From DATGKG01 sp963783145 (lineage in GTDB: Bacteria > Desulfobacterota > Binatia > Binatales > Binataceae), in assembly GCA_963783145.1 (NCBI GenBank), contig CAWAMM010000010.1, forward strand, positions 24,959 to 88,958: DNA of 64,000 nucleotides, given 5' to 3'. Under the pieces are notes generated by a model, which was not told where the DNA came from, did no database searches, and worked only from the letters and a program-made list of their open reading frames with translations. This document shows, one piece after another, positions 17,126-27,048 of this stretch. How positions within the stretch are numbered: position 1 is the stretch's first letter; each line of letters starts with the position of its first letter. A program made the position numbers and the translations under genes.

Positions 17126-18262
17126 ATGAGCAATGAAATCGTACCTTTCCGCATCGCGGCGACCGACGCCCAACTCGATGACCTCAAGCGCCGCTTGCGC
17201 GAGACTCGATGGCCCGAGCGCGAATGCGTCGACGACTGGACGCAAGGCCTTCCCCTCGCATACGCGCAGGAGGTTTGTGCCTACTGGCTGGAGAAGTACG
17301 ATTGGCGTGCACGCGAAGCGCGACTCAATCGTTTCGCACAATTCAGAACGACCATTGATGGGGTCGGAATCCACTTCCTGCATGTTCGTTCGCCTCATGC
17401 CGACGCCCTCCCGCTGGTGATGACGCATGGCTGGCCGGGCTCGATCGTTGAGTTTCAAAAGGTAATCGAACCGCTGACCAATCCCACCGCGCATGGTGGC
17501 GAGGCCTCCGACGCCTTTCACATCGTAGCGCCATCGCTTCCCGGTTACGGCTTTTCCGACAAGCCCACGCGCGATGGATGGAATGTGCAGCGTATCGCGC
17601 GCGCGTGGGCGGAGTTGATGCCGCGCCTCGGCTACCAACGTTACGCGGCGCAAGGCGGCGACTGGGGTGCGATGGTGACCACCTGCATCGGGATCCAGGA
17701 CCCCGCGAACTGCGCCGGTATCCATCTGAATATGCCGATCACGCGGCCCGATCCGACCGCGCCTGACCTGACCGAAAAAGAGAAGTCCGCGTTGGCGGGG
17801 ATGCAGTACTACAATGACTGGGATTCGGGTTATTCCAAGGAACAGAGCACGCGCCCACAAACAGTTGGCTATGGGCTTACCGATTCCCCGGTCGGCCAGA
17901 TGTGCTGGATTCTGGAGAAGTTCTGGTCGTGGACCGATTGCCAGGGGCATCCCGAGAAGGTACTCACGCGCGACGAACTCCTCGACAACGTGATGCTGTA
18001 CTGGCTGCCGGCTAACGCGGCCTCCTCGGCGCGGCTGTACTGGGAAAGTTTCCGCGCGCCGGTGATGGATCCGATCACGATTCCGGTCGGATGTTCGATC
18101 TATCCGAAGGAAATCTTCCGCAGCTCGAAGCGATGGGCCGAGAAGCGCTACTCGAAGCTGGTCTATTTCAATGAGTTGGAGCAGGGCGGGCACTTCGCGG
18201 CCTTCGAGCAGCCGGAGACATTCGTGCGCGAAGTTCGCAGCTGCTTTAAACTAATTCGATAA
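17126..18262 (+). CDS. Epoxide hydrolase (EHN-type alpha/beta hydrolase)
   Basis: 378 residues. The N-terminal EHN domain (about 5-110) has ATDAQLDDLKRRLRETRWPE. The alpha/beta core has oxyanion-loop HGWPGS (101-106), LPGYGFSDKP, nucleophile Asp179 in GGDWGA and catalytic His356 in GGHFAAFEQPE. It opens epoxides to vicinal diols through an aspartyl-ester intermediate; the substrate cannot be told and the juvenile-hormone-type name is only inherited from the family. It stands alone between a small periplasmic protein gene and a BON protein gene. Confidence 0.88.
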   Translation: MSNEIVPFRIAATDAQLDDLKRRLRETRWPERECVDDWTQGLPLAYAQEVCAYWLEKYDWRAREARLNRFAQFRTTIDGVGIHFLHVRSPHADALPLVMTHGWPGSIVEFQKVIEPLTNPTAHGGEASDAFHIVAPSLPGYGFSDKPTRDGWNVQRIARAWAELMPRLGYQRYAAQGGDWGAMVTTCIGIQDPANCAGIHLNMPITRPDPTAPDLTEKEKSALAGMQYYNDWDSGYSKEQSTRPQTVGYGLTDSPVGQMCWILEKFWSWTDCQGHPEKVLTRDELLDNVMLYWLPANAASSARLYWESFRAPVMDPITIPVGCSIYPKEIFRSSKRWAEKRYSKLVYFNELEQGGHFAAFEQPETFVREVRSCFKLIR

Positions 18263-18293
18263 ACGCTCGCGCGCGCTTTTTGGAGGGAGGGTC

Positions 18294-18665
18294 ATGAAAC
18301 CGGTCTTACGAACAAGCTTGCTACCCGCAATTCTTCTTGCCTTCGCATTCACAGGATCAGCTTGGGCCCAATCGGCGACCACGCAGATGAAGGAAGCCGG
18401 CAGCTCCGCCGAAAGCGCGGCCAGCCACGCTTATCATGGGACCGCGACCGCGGTTGAAGATACTGCCCTGACCGCCAAGGTGAAAACCGCCTTACACGAT
18501 GACGCCGCTACTAAGGATTCCACCATCCACGTGACGACCGTGGCAGGTGTTGTCACCCTGCGAGGCAAAGTCGCATCGGGAGAGCTTTCCGATAAGGCTC
18601 AGGCGATCGCGCAGAATACCTCCGGCGTCAAGAGCGTGAAGAACAGATTGAAATTCCCGAAGTAG
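18294..18665 (+). CDS. Secreted BON-domain protein
   Basis: 123 residues. The signal peptide ends at AWAQ (residue about 26). A low-complexity Ser/Ala-rich linker is followed by one BON domain (about 55-121) with DTALTAKVKTALHDDAATKD, the strand VTTVAGVVTLRGKVASG and GVKSVKNRLKF. BON domains are thought to bind phospholipid or other envelope ligands and occur in OsmY-like stress proteins. GGAGGGAGG lies just before ATG 18294. Confidence 0.85.
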   Translation: MKPVLRTSLLPAILLAFAFTGSAWAQSATTQMKEAGSSAESAASHAYHGTATAVEDTALTAKVKTALHDDAATKDSTIHVTTVAGVVTLRGKVASGELSDKAQAIAQNTSGVKSVKNRLKFPK

Positions 18666-18700
18666 ATTCGCCGGAATGCCAATCGTGGAAATCGTGGAAG

Positions 18701-18970
18701 TCAGGCGCTGAATCTCTCGGCCGCCCGCGCCTTGGCTTTCGCCGCCTCTTCTTCCCGATTCTTTGGTGGTGCGGTCGTTTCGAGCGCGCACAGAAGGCGC
18801 GCTGAGATGGCGGCGATCTCATCGACCGCGCCTAGGAATGGCCCTTCATTTGTCTTCGAAGGTTTGTTGAAGCCGCTGATTTTTCTCACGAACTGCAGCG
18901 ACGCAGCGCGAATCTCTTCGTCGTTGACGGGCGGCTCAAAGTTGAAAAGCGTTCGGATGTTTCTGCACAT
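18701..18970 (-). CDS. DUF2277 family protein
   Basis: 89 residues beginning MCRNIRTLFNFEPPVNDEEI, the hallmark start of DUF2277, followed by AASLQFVRKISGFNKPSK and AVDEIAAISARLLCALET. Small, cytosolic, single-domain; function unknown. ATG 18970 has GGGAGGT eight bases upstream. It begins 32 bases after the stop of the minus-strand transglutaminase gene and may be co-transcribed with it. Confidence 0.85.
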   Translation of the reverse strand: MCRNIRTLFNFEPPVNDEEIRAASLQFVRKISGFNKPSKTNEGPFLGAVDEIAAISARLLCALETTAPPKNREEEAAKAKARAAERFSA

Positions 18971-19002
18971 CGGCAATGACCTCCCGGCCGAGGTCCGTTT
19001 TA

Positions 19003-19893
19003 CTATGCCGAGTCACTCCCGCGCGAGCTCACCCGCACATCAACCGTGAGGCCGAGAAAGTCGCTGGGGGCGCCAGTCCAGTTGCCCGCGATCGGAATCG
19101 CCTGAGTTGGATCGCGCACCACTGCGACGCGGATCAAATCGCGATTACCGACGATGCCGTTGGTGGGGTCGAATTCCATCCAGCCGGAGCCGGGCAGATA
19201 GACCTGCACCCACGCGTGAGTGCTTCCGCCGCCGACATTCCCGCCGTTGTCAGCCGCCGGCGAGTATAGGTATCCGCTGACGAAGCGCGCGGCGAGCCCC
19301 AGCGAGCGCACCGCCTCAATCATCAGAAGAGCGAAGTCACGGCAAGTGCCGCTTTTTATTTGCAGCGTCTTGGTCGGAGTCTGACAGCCTTCTTCGAAGC
19401 GTGCCGCGTATTGAAAACCCTGATCCTTGATCGATTGAGTCATCGTCGTGAGCATCGCAAGTGTGTTGGTCTGTCCGTTGGTTTGAACGAAGCCCCTGGC
19501 CCACAGATCCACCTGATGCTCGGGGTCGGGATACTGCCGTTCAATCGTCCGGGTCAGGTCAGGGATTTCATCAGCCGAGTAATGGAACGGATAAGTATCG
19601 GCGTAGGGCTCGATCGGACAGTCCGGATCGGTGGTCTCGTAATGATCGACGTCGATCTCACTCTGGATACGAAGCTCGGGCGCCGAATTGTTGAACGAGG
19701 CCACCGCGACGGAATTCCCGAACACATCGTGCAACCATCGCAAGGTTGACGGTTGCGGAACGATCGCGAGCCGCGTGGCTACCAGACGCAAGTCGTGGCT
19801 CCCCAGCGGCCGCAGCATCATTCGATGATCGCCGAAAGTCACCGGCTTGGAGTAGCGATATACGGTTGAGTGCTGGACTCTCAATCGGCGCAT
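19003..19893 (-). CDS. Transglutaminase-like protein
   Basis: 296 residues from ATG 19893. An N-terminal beta-rich transglut_N region (MRRLRVQHSTVYRYSKPV, MMLRPLGSHD) precedes a transglutaminase core with Cys184 in SGTCRDFALLMIEAVRSLG, His226 in THAWVQVYLPGSGW and Asp242 in FDPTNG. Members may be proteases, amidases or cross-linkers of amide bonds. It reads away from the DUF2126/ATP-grasp operon but belongs to the same locus by content. The upstream extension to 20028 lacks any similarity to the family start. Confidence 0.88.
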   Translation of the reverse strand: MRRLRVQHSTVYRYSKPVTFGDHRMMLRPLGSHDLRLVATRLAIVPQPSTLRWLHDVFGNSVAVASFNNSAPELRIQSEIDVDHYETTDPDCPIEPYADTYPFHYSADEIPDLTRTIERQYPDPEHQVDLWARGFVQTNGQTNTLAMLTTMTQSIKDQGFQYAARFEEGCQTPTKTLQIKSGTCRDFALLMIEAVRSLGLAARFVSGYLYSPAADNGGNVGGGSTHAWVQVYLPGSGWMEFDPTNGIVGNRDLIRVAVVRDPTQAIPIAGNWTGAPSDFLGLTVDVRVSSRGSDSA

Positions 19894-20202
19894 GACACTG
19901 GTTTCCGGGGCACAGCGGGTTTTATTCGAAGAACTTGGGTCGGTGGTGAGCATAGAGGGTCTTCGATCTTCTCGATAGCAGGCGACTTGTTTCGGCGTGC
20001 GATAATCGGACGATGCATCGGCCCACAAGATTCACCCGCGGCGAGCCTCGAACGGCAGTTGAAAGCCTCGCGGCGTGATTGGCGACAATTTTCGGCCCCT
20101 GTCTATAGTGGTCGTAGCTTTTAAACTTCAACCCAATTCGGGATCGGATGGGAACGTGAGATTTTTTGATTTTGAGTCGACCCTCGGCATTCGTGTGAGC
20201 TA
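19894..20202. promoter_or_regulatory. Divergent promoter region of the transglutaminase locus
   Basis: 309 bases between divergently read transglutaminase genes. It must hold promoters in both directions. I could not assign -35/-10 boxes or an operator with confidence. Confidence 0.35.
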
Positions 20203-23200
20203 ATGGCGATTCGAGTCGCACTGCATCACAAGACCGATTATCTGTACGACCGCATGGTCGAGCTGTCGCCGCAGGTTGTGCGGCTGCGGCCTGCGCCCCA
20301 CTGTCGAACACCGATCACGGCGTATTCGCTGAAGATCGAGCCGCGCGAACATTTCATCAATTGGCAACAGGATCCGCAGGCCAATTACCTCGCACGGATC
20401 GTGTTCCCAAAGCCGGTTCACCATTTCTCGGTCGAGGTCGACTTGATCGCCGAGATATCGGTCATCAATCCCTTCGATTTCTTTCTGGAGCACGAAGACT
20501 GGCCCTTTCAATACGCTGATGATCTGCGCAAGGAACTCGCGCCGTTCCTTTTCGTAGAACCTCCCGGACCGAAGCTGCGCGCCTCTCTCAAGGAAATCGA
20601 TCTCTCACCGAAGCGTTGTGTGGATTTCCTGGTCGCACTGAACCAGCAACTTCAGCACACGATCGGGTACGTCATCCGGCTCGAGCCCGGTATCCAGGGG
20701 TGTGAGGAGACCCTGACCCTCAAGAAGGGATCGTGTCGCGACACCGCATGGCTGTTGGTCGAAATTCTGCGCAATATCGGTCTCGCCGCGCGGTTCGTAT
20801 CCGGCTACCTGATTCAGCTCAAACCCGATGTAAAACCGCTCGAGGGTCCGGTCGGACCATCGCAGGACTTCACCGACCTGCATGCATGGGCTGAGGTTTA
20901 CCTGCCGGGAGCGGGATGGATCGGGCTCGATCCAACTTCGGGATTATTCGCCGGCGAGGGTCACATTCCTCTCGCTACCGCACCCGATGCATCGTCAGCC
21001 GCGCCAGTTACGGGTCTGGTCGGCCCGTGCGAGGTCGAGTTTCATCACGAAATGAGCATCGCGCGGATTCATGAAGATCCACGCGTGACCCTGCCGTATA
21101 CGGACGAGCAGTGGAACCGTATCGAAACGCTCGGCTTCCAAATCGATCGCGACATCAGCGCGGGCGATATCCGTCTCACGATGGGCGGCGAGCCAACTTT
21201 CGTATCGATCGATGACATGGAGGGCGCCGAGTGGAACATCGCGGCGCTCGGCAAGAACAAACGCCGGCTCAGCGAGCAATTGTTGTGGCGCCTCTATGAG
21301 CGCTTCGCGCCGGGCGGGCTTCTCCACTACGGACAGGGAAAATGGTATCCGGGCGAGCAGCTGCCGCGATGGGCGTTGAGTTGTTACTGGCGCAAGGATG
21401 GCGTCCCGATGTGGCGCGACGAGGGTCTCTTCGCGCGCGATGACAGCGCGACCAAATTTGGTCCGGCAGAGGCACAGCGCTTTTCGGAAACGCTCGCGCA
21501 CAGACTCGGCATCGATGCCGGATACGTCAATGCGGCATTCGAGGATCCGGTCCATTATCTGCAACGTGAGCGACAGTTGCCGGTCAATGTGGATCCTGTT
21601 GACAATCGTCTCGAAGACCCGATCGAGCGCGAGCGCATGCGAAAAGTTTTCGAGCGCGGATTGGAAACGCCCACCGGCTTCGTGCTCCCGCTGCAGCGCG
21701 GGATCGGCAAGGACGGTCCGCAATGGCAGACCGGGCTGTGGATGCTGCGTGGTCAGCATATCTTCCTGATGCCAGGCGATTCGGCCCTCGGCCTGCGCCT
21801 ACCACTCGCCAGCCTGCCATGGGTCGCGGCATCGGAAGCGCCGCAATTTTTTCCCGTCGATCCGACCGCGAAGTTGCCGCCGCTGCCGGAGCCAAAACAC
21901 CTTTCGCCGGCCGAACCGAAAATCCAGGCACGGCCGCTCGGCGACGTGCGCGACAAGAAACCGGCGCTCGGCCAATCCGCGCCATGGATTGTTCGGACCG
22001 CGCTCTGCGTGGAGCCGCGCGACGGGAAGTTACACATCTTTATGCCGCCGCTGGAGAGAACCGAGGACTACGTTGATCTGCTCACCGCGATCGAGGACAC
22101 CGCCGCACATCTTAAGATGCCGGTGGTCATCGAGGGTTATACGCCGCCGACGGACTATCGCGTCAACAAACTCGCGGTAACACCTGACCCCGGCGTCATC
22201 GAGGTCAATATCCATCCCGCGCATAACTGGAGTGAGCTTGTCCACCTAATCACCGCGCTTTACGAGGACGCCCGGCAATCGCGCCTCGGTACCGAAAAAT
22301 TTATGATTGACGGACGCCACACCGGGACTGGCGGTGGCAATCATTTCGCAATCGGCGCTGCGACTCCTGCCGATAGTCCATTTCTGCGCCGCCCCGATCT
22401 CCTGCGCAGCATGCTCGGCTACTGGCTCAACCATCCAGCATTGTCGTACCTGTTCTCTGGGATGTTCATCGGGCCGACCAGTCAGGCCCCTCGCATCGAC
22501 GAAGGTCGCATCGACAATCTCTACGAGCTGGAAATCGCGTTCAGCCAGATCCCGATTCCGGGCGGGGCGTATTGCCCGCCGTGGTTGGTGGATCGAATCT
22601 TCCGCCACATCCTGGTCGACCTCACCGGCAACACCCATCGCGCGGAATTCTGCATCGACAAACTTTACTCGCCGGACAGTGCGACCGGCCGCCTCGGTCT
22701 GCTGGAGATGCGCGGCTTCGAGATGCCGCCACATGCGCGGATGAGCCTCACGCAACAATTACTCGTGCGCGCGTTGGTCGCGTGGTTCTGGCGCGAGCCC
22801 TATTTGCGAGCCCCCATCGAATGGGGTACGCAGCTTCACGATCGCTTCATGCTCCCCTATTTCGTATCGTCCGACTTTCGTGACGTGCTCGATGAGTTGC
22901 GCCGCGCGGGATATCCATTCGAACACGATTGGTTCGCGCCGCATTTCGAGTTCCGCTATCCGATTTATGGCCGCGTGAACTATGCCGGCATCGATATCGA
23001 ACTGCGCCAGGCATTGGAGCCATGGTACGTGCTGGGCGAGGAGCCGGCGGGCGGCGCGACGGCGCGTTTTGTCGATTCCTCGGTTGAAAGGTTACAGGTC
23101 AAGGTCAACGGCATGACCAGCGATCGCTATCTCATCGCATGCAATGGACGGCGGGTTCCCTTGAAGTCGACTGGGGAGCGCGGCGAATGGATTGCCGGCG

Positions 23201-23523
23201 TGCGCTACCGCGCATGGCAGCCCCCATCGTGCCTGCATCCGACTATTCCGGTCCATACGCCGTTGCTATTCGACCTCTTCGATACCTGGACGGGCCGCTC
23301 GATCGGCGGATGCACCTATCACGTTTCGCATCCGGGCGGGCGCAGTTACGAGACCTTCCCAGTCAACGCGAATGAGGCTGAGGCGCGGCGCGCGGCGCGT
23401 TTCGTGCCCTTCGGTCATACGGCGGGACCGATGGCGCTCCCAGCGAATGAGTTCAATCCGCAGTTCCCCACTACCCTCGATCTGCGCCGCACTGCATCAT
23501 TCAAAGTTGGGGACGGTTACTAG
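20203..23523 (+). CDS. Transglutaminase-DUF2126 fusion protein
   Basis: 1106 residues, the usual length for this family (COG4196). The N-terminal transglutaminase unit has Cys178 in KKGSCRDTAWLLVEILRNIG, His227 in DLHAWAEVYLPGAGW and Asp243 in LDPTSG. From about residue 300 onward is the large DUF2126 region, with conserved motifs RLTMGGEPTFVSIDD, YGQGKWYPGEQLPRW, DGRHTGTGGGNH, LLEMRGFEMPPHARMSLTQQLLVRALVAWFW and HPGGRSYETFPVN. It is cytoplasmic, without a signal peptide. The operon partner is an ATP-grasp/Alpha-E protein, and such clusters have been proposed to form or cleave peptide-like amide bonds; no product is known. Confidence 0.9.
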   Translation: MAIRVALHHKTDYLYDRMVELSPQVVRLRPAPHCRTPITAYSLKIEPREHFINWQQDPQANYLARIVFPKPVHHFSVEVDLIAEISVINPFDFFLEHEDWPFQYADDLRKELAPFLFVEPPGPKLRASLKEIDLSPKRCVDFLVALNQQLQHTIGYVIRLEPGIQGCEETLTLKKGSCRDTAWLLVEILRNIGLAARFVSGYLIQLKPDVKPLEGPVGPSQDFTDLHAWAEVYLPGAGWIGLDPTSGLFAGEGHIPLATAPDASSAAPVTGLVGPCEVEFHHEMSIARIHEDPRVTLPYTDEQWNRIETLGFQIDRDISAGDIRLTMGGEPTFVSIDDMEGAEWNIAALGKNKRRLSEQLLWRLYERFAPGGLLHYGQGKWYPGEQLPRWALSCYWRKDGVPMWRDEGLFARDDSATKFGPAEAQRFSETLAHRLGIDAGYVNAAFEDPVHYLQRERQLPVNVDPVDNRLEDPIERERMRKVFERGLETPTGFVLPLQRGIGKDGPQWQTGLWMLRGQHIFLMPGDSALGLRLPLASLPWVAASEAPQFFPVDPTAKLPPLPEPKHLSPAEPKIQARPLGDVRDKKPALGQSAPWIVRTALCVEPRDGKLHIFMPPLERTEDYVDLLTAIEDTAAHLKMPVVIEGYTPPTDYRVNKLAVTPDPGVIEVNIHPAHNWSELVHLITALYEDARQSRLGTEKFMIDGRHTGTGGGNHFAIGAATPADSPFLRRPDLLRSMLGYWLNHPALSYLFSGMFIGPTSQAPRIDEGRIDNLYELEIAFSQIPIPGGAYCPPWLVDRIFRHILVDLTGNTHRAEFCIDKLYSPDSATGRLGLLEMRGFEMPPHARMSLTQQLLVRALVAWFWREPYLRAPIEWGTQLHDRFMLPYFVSSDFRDVLDELRRAGYPFEHDWFAPHFEFRYPIYGRVNYAGIDIELRQALEPWYVLGEEPAGGATARFVDSSVERLQVKVNGMTSDRYLIACNGRRVPLKSTGERGEWIAGVRYRAWQPPSCLHPTIPVHTPLLFDLFDTWTGRSIGGCTYHVSHPGGRSYETFPVNANEAEARRAARFVPFGHTAGPMALPANEFNPQFPTTLDLRRTASFKVGDGY

Positions 23524-23588
23524 AACTTTTCCCGCACACGTTGTATGTCGCTAGCTGCTTGCGAGTGGGGCCACCAGGAAAGGATTTA

Positions 23589-26150
23589 ATGAGTCAGGCG
23601 GAGAGCGCGGCGGCGCGTGAGAAAATCGCGTCCGTTTCGCGATATCAATCGAATCCGGCGTTTTACGACGAGATGCTCGCGTCGGCCGAAGCGATCCGTC
23701 CCCATTGGCAGCCGCTGATGGACTCCATCACCGCGATGGGAGCCGAGGGTCTCGCCAGCCGCTGGCAGGAAGGACGCCGTCTGCTCCATGACAATGGCGT
23801 TACCTACAATGTCTATGGAGATCCGCGCAGTACCGATCGCCCATGGCCGCTGGATCCTCTCCCGCTGGTAATCGAAGAGAAGGAATGGGCGGCGATCGAA
23901 GCCGCGATGCGCCAGCGCGCGACCTTGCTCAACACCCTGCTCGCGGATTTTTATGGTGCGCAGCGTCTGCTGCACGAAGACCTTTTTCCTCCGGAGCTAA
24001 TCTTTCGGCATCCGGGGTTTTTGCGCCCATGCTGCAACGTTCCGGTGCCCGGCGGGATCTATCTCCATAACTACTCGGCCGACCTTGCGCGCTCGCCCGA
24101 CGGCCAATGGTGGGTAATCGCGGACCGTACGCAGACTCCCTCCGGCGCCGGCTATGCGCTGGAAAATCGCCTCGTTTCCCAGCGCGTGCTGCCCGATGTC
24201 TTTCGCGCGACTCACGTGCGCAGGCTCGCCGACTTCTTTCAGGCCTATCGCGAGGCGCTGCGCAACCTCGTCCCGCATCACCAAGACAATCCGCGCATCG
24301 TGTTGCTCACACCCGGGCCCTACAACGAGACCTATTTCGAACACGCGTTTCTGGCGCGCTACCTTGGCTACACGCTGGTCGAGGGCGGTGATCTGACGGT
24401 GCGCGACAACTCCGTCTTTCTCAAGACGTTGGGCGGATTGTTACCGGTCGATCTCATCATGCGCCGCCAGGACGACAGCTTTTGCGATCCGCTGGAATTG
24501 CGTGAGGACTCGGTGCTCGGGGTGCCCGGCCTGGTGCAGGCGGTTCGCGCGGGCAACGTGGCGATCGTCAACGCGCTCGGATCCGGGCTGCTCGAATCTC
24601 CCGCGACCGCGGCGTTCCTGCCGAGTCTTTGCAAGCATCTGCTCGGCGAAGAATTAAAGATGCCGACCGTGGCGACATGGTGGTGCGGCGAGAAGAAACC
24701 GCTCGCTCATGTGCTGGAAAATCTGGACCACCTGGTAATCAAGCAGACCTTCGGCAGCTCCCGACGACTTCCGATCTTCGGGCCGAAGCTATCCGCGGTT
24801 GCGCGCGAAAAATTGCGCGACGAGATCCGTCAGGCTCCCGCGGACTTTGTGGCGCAGGAGCAGGTCGCGCTTTCACTGGTTCCAGTTTGGCAGGAAGGCG
24901 GAGGTCTCACGCCCCGCCACATGGTGCTGCGCGTTTACGTCATCGCATCGGAGGGCTCCTTTGCGGTGATGCCCGGAGGGTTGACGCGCATCACTTCGTC
25001 GCTCGATAGCCTGGTCGCCTCGATGCAGCACGGCGGCGGAAGCAAGGACACCTGGGTGATGGCGAGTGGCCCGGTCTCGCAGACCACGCTCCTGACATCC
25101 GCCTCGACCGCGCTCGAGGTTAGCCGCGCGACCTTCGATCTGCCGAGCCGCGTCGCTGACAACCTATTCTGGCTCGGCCGCTACGCTGAACGCGTCGAGT
25201 CGGCGGTGCGCGTCTCGCGCGCGATCCTGACCCGGCTGTATCAGGAATCGGATCCCGAAAATGCCGCCGGTCTAGAGGCTGGGGTGCGGGTAATGACCGC
25301 GCTCGGACACCTGCCGGCTGAATTGATATCCTCGAACAACGGAAAAGCCTCCAGCAGCCGTGATGCGTCGTTAGAACGCGAGATGCTCGCCGTCATCTTC
25401 GATTCCGAGGAAAAAAGCTCCCTTGGCTTCACCCTCAACCAGCTTCGCCGCGTTGCATGGCTTCTGCGCGACCGCTTCTCCGCCGATGCCTGGCGCATCC
25501 TCAACCGCTTCGACAAGCAATTCGCCTCGCCCCCGCCGATCGAGCCGCTGCGGATGGGCCGCGCGCTCACCCTCCTCGATGACGCCATCATGACGCTTTC
25601 GGCCTTCAGCGGCCTGGTGATGGAGAGCATGACACGCGGCGACGGGTGGCGCTTTCTCGATATCGGCCGCCGCCTCGAGCGCGCGCTCCAGCTCATCGAG
25701 ATGCTGCGCCATGGGCTTAATCCCGCTAGCCGCGACGAAAGTGGCGAGCTCCAGACTTTGCTCGAAATCGCCGATAGCTCCCTGACCTATCGCTCGCGCT
25801 ATCTCACCTCGATGCGCGCCGATCTGGTGCTCGACCTGCTGCTCCTCGACGAGGCCAATCCGCACTCGGCCGCGTTTCAGATCGCCCGTCTGCGCGAGCA
25901 CGTCGAAGAGTTGCCGGGGAGCTCCGGCGACGCCCGCCGCAGCGCTCGATGGCGCGTCGTCGCGGGCCTGCTCAGCGCAGTGCAGTTAGCTGACGCCCAG
26001 GAACTGATTCGTCCCGGCGACCACGGCGATTGGGAGGGCTTGCAGCACCTCCTGGGAACCTTGGCGGCGGGGCTGCGCGCACTTTCAGAGGCGCTTGCTC
26101 GCGACTACTTCGAACATACGATAGCTTCGCGACAGTTGTCGGCCCCGTGA
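23589..26150 (+). CDS. Circularly permuted ATP-grasp / Alpha-E fusion protein
   Basis: 853 residues from ATG 23589 (AAAGGA upstream). Residues about 50-490 form a circularly permuted ATP-grasp domain (NVYGDPRSTDRPWPLDPLPL, PGGIYLHNYSADLARSPDG, ADRTQTPSGAGYALENR, LLTPGPYNETYFEHAFLARY, NALGSGLLESPA, VIKQTFGSSRRLP). Residues about 520-850 form the helical Alpha-E domain (RVADNLFWLGRYAERVESAVRVSRAI, RYLTSMRADLVLDLLLLDEANP, FQIARLREHVEELP). Elsewhere these are often two separate genes. ATP-grasp enzymes ligate a carboxylate to an amine through an acyl phosphate, so this is the likely ligase of the locus. Confidence 0.88.
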   Translation: MSQAESAAAREKIASVSRYQSNPAFYDEMLASAEAIRPHWQPLMDSITAMGAEGLASRWQEGRRLLHDNGVTYNVYGDPRSTDRPWPLDPLPLVIEEKEWAAIEAAMRQRATLLNTLLADFYGAQRLLHEDLFPPELIFRHPGFLRPCCNVPVPGGIYLHNYSADLARSPDGQWWVIADRTQTPSGAGYALENRLVSQRVLPDVFRATHVRRLADFFQAYREALRNLVPHHQDNPRIVLLTPGPYNETYFEHAFLARYLGYTLVEGGDLTVRDNSVFLKTLGGLLPVDLIMRRQDDSFCDPLELREDSVLGVPGLVQAVRAGNVAIVNALGSGLLESPATAAFLPSLCKHLLGEELKMPTVATWWCGEKKPLAHVLENLDHLVIKQTFGSSRRLPIFGPKLSAVAREKLRDEIRQAPADFVAQEQVALSLVPVWQEGGGLTPRHMVLRVYVIASEGSFAVMPGGLTRITSSLDSLVASMQHGGGSKDTWVMASGPVSQTTLLTSASTALEVSRATFDLPSRVADNLFWLGRYAERVESAVRVSRAILTRLYQESDPENAAGLEAGVRVMTALGHLPAELISSNNGKASSSRDASLEREMLAVIFDSEEKSSLGFTLNQLRRVAWLLRDRFSADAWRILNRFDKQFASPPPIEPLRMGRALTLLDDAIMTLSAFSGLVMESMTRGDGWRFLDIGRRLERALQLIEMLRHGLNPASRDESGELQTLLEIADSSLTYRSRYLTSMRADLVLDLLLLDEANPHSAAFQIARLREHVEELPGSSGDARRSARWRVVAGLLSAVQLADAQELIRPGDHGDWEGLQHLLGTLAAGLRALSEALARDYFEHTIASRQLSAP

Positions 26151-26169
26151 GTGACACTGAGTTACCGCG

Positions 26170-27048
26170 ATGATGCTGCGCGTCATTCATAGGACCACCT
26201 ATTCCTACGGTGAATCCGTCCCCATTTGCCACACCGAGGCGCGCCTCGCTCCTCGCAGTGAACGGGGCCAGACCTTATTCGACCACCAACTCGTGGTCGA
26301 GCCGACCCCGGGCTCTTCGGTCGCGCGCAAGGACTACTTCGGCAACGCGGTTACCACCTTCACCATCGACGAGCCCCATGAAGTCCTTCGCGTCACCGCG
26401 CAAAGCCTGGTCGAGACTCGCGCCAATGAGGCAATTCATCCCGCGCTGACCCCGCCATGGGAGCAGGTCGGCGAGGTGGTGCACCGCCATGAGAACGACC
26501 AGACCTTCGACGCCTATCAATTCGTCTTCGAATCGCCGCGGGTGAAGCCGGCTGCGGAATTTGCCAACTATGCGAACCCGTCGTTTCCGGCGCAGCGCCC
26601 GTTGCTCGAATGCGCGCTCGACCTATGCCATCGGATCTTTACCGACTTCAAATACGATCGTACCGCGACCACGGTCAGAACTCCGGTCGTCGAGGCTTTC
26701 CATTCACGCGAAGGTGTGTGCCAGGACTTTGCCCATGTTATGATCGCATGCTTCAGGTCTCTCAGACTGCCCGCTCGCTATGTCAGTGGCTACCTCCGCA
26801 CCGACGACGATGGCATCGGCGCGCACGCCTCGCACGCATGGCTATCTATCTATTGTCCCGGTTTCGGATGGCTCGACCTTGATCCTACTAACGACGTGAT
26901 TCCCGGCACCGGTCACGTGACCCTCGGATGGGGCCGCGATTACTCTGATGTTCCTCCGCTGCAGGGCGTGGCGCTGGGCGGCGCCGACCAAGTGATCGCG
27001 GTCGAGGTGAGCGTCACCCCCGAGGACCCTGCCGGCGAGGTGGTTTAG
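26170..27048 (+). CDS. Transglutaminase-like protein, third of the locus
   Basis: 292 residues. The N-terminal region MMLRVIHRTTYSYGESVP precedes a core with Cys184 in REGVCQDFAHVMIACFRSL, His222 in ASHAWLSIYCPGFGW and Asp238 in LDPTND. It begins 19 bases after the ATP-grasp/Alpha-E stop, so the three plus-strand genes form an operon. A soluble cytoplasmic enzyme acting on amide bonds is expected. ATG 26170 or the following ATG 26173 may be used. Confidence 0.9.
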   Translation: MMLRVIHRTTYSYGESVPICHTEARLAPRSERGQTLFDHQLVVEPTPGSSVARKDYFGNAVTTFTIDEPHEVLRVTAQSLVETRANEAIHPALTPPWEQVGEVVHRHENDQTFDAYQFVFESPRVKPAAEFANYANPSFPAQRPLLECALDLCHRIFTDFKYDRTATTVRTPVVEAFHSREGVCQDFAHVMIACFRSLRLPARYVSGYLRTDDDGIGAHASHAWLSIYCPGFGWLDLDPTNDVIPGTGHVTLGWGRDYSDVPPLQGVALGGADQVIAVEVSVTPEDPAGEVV

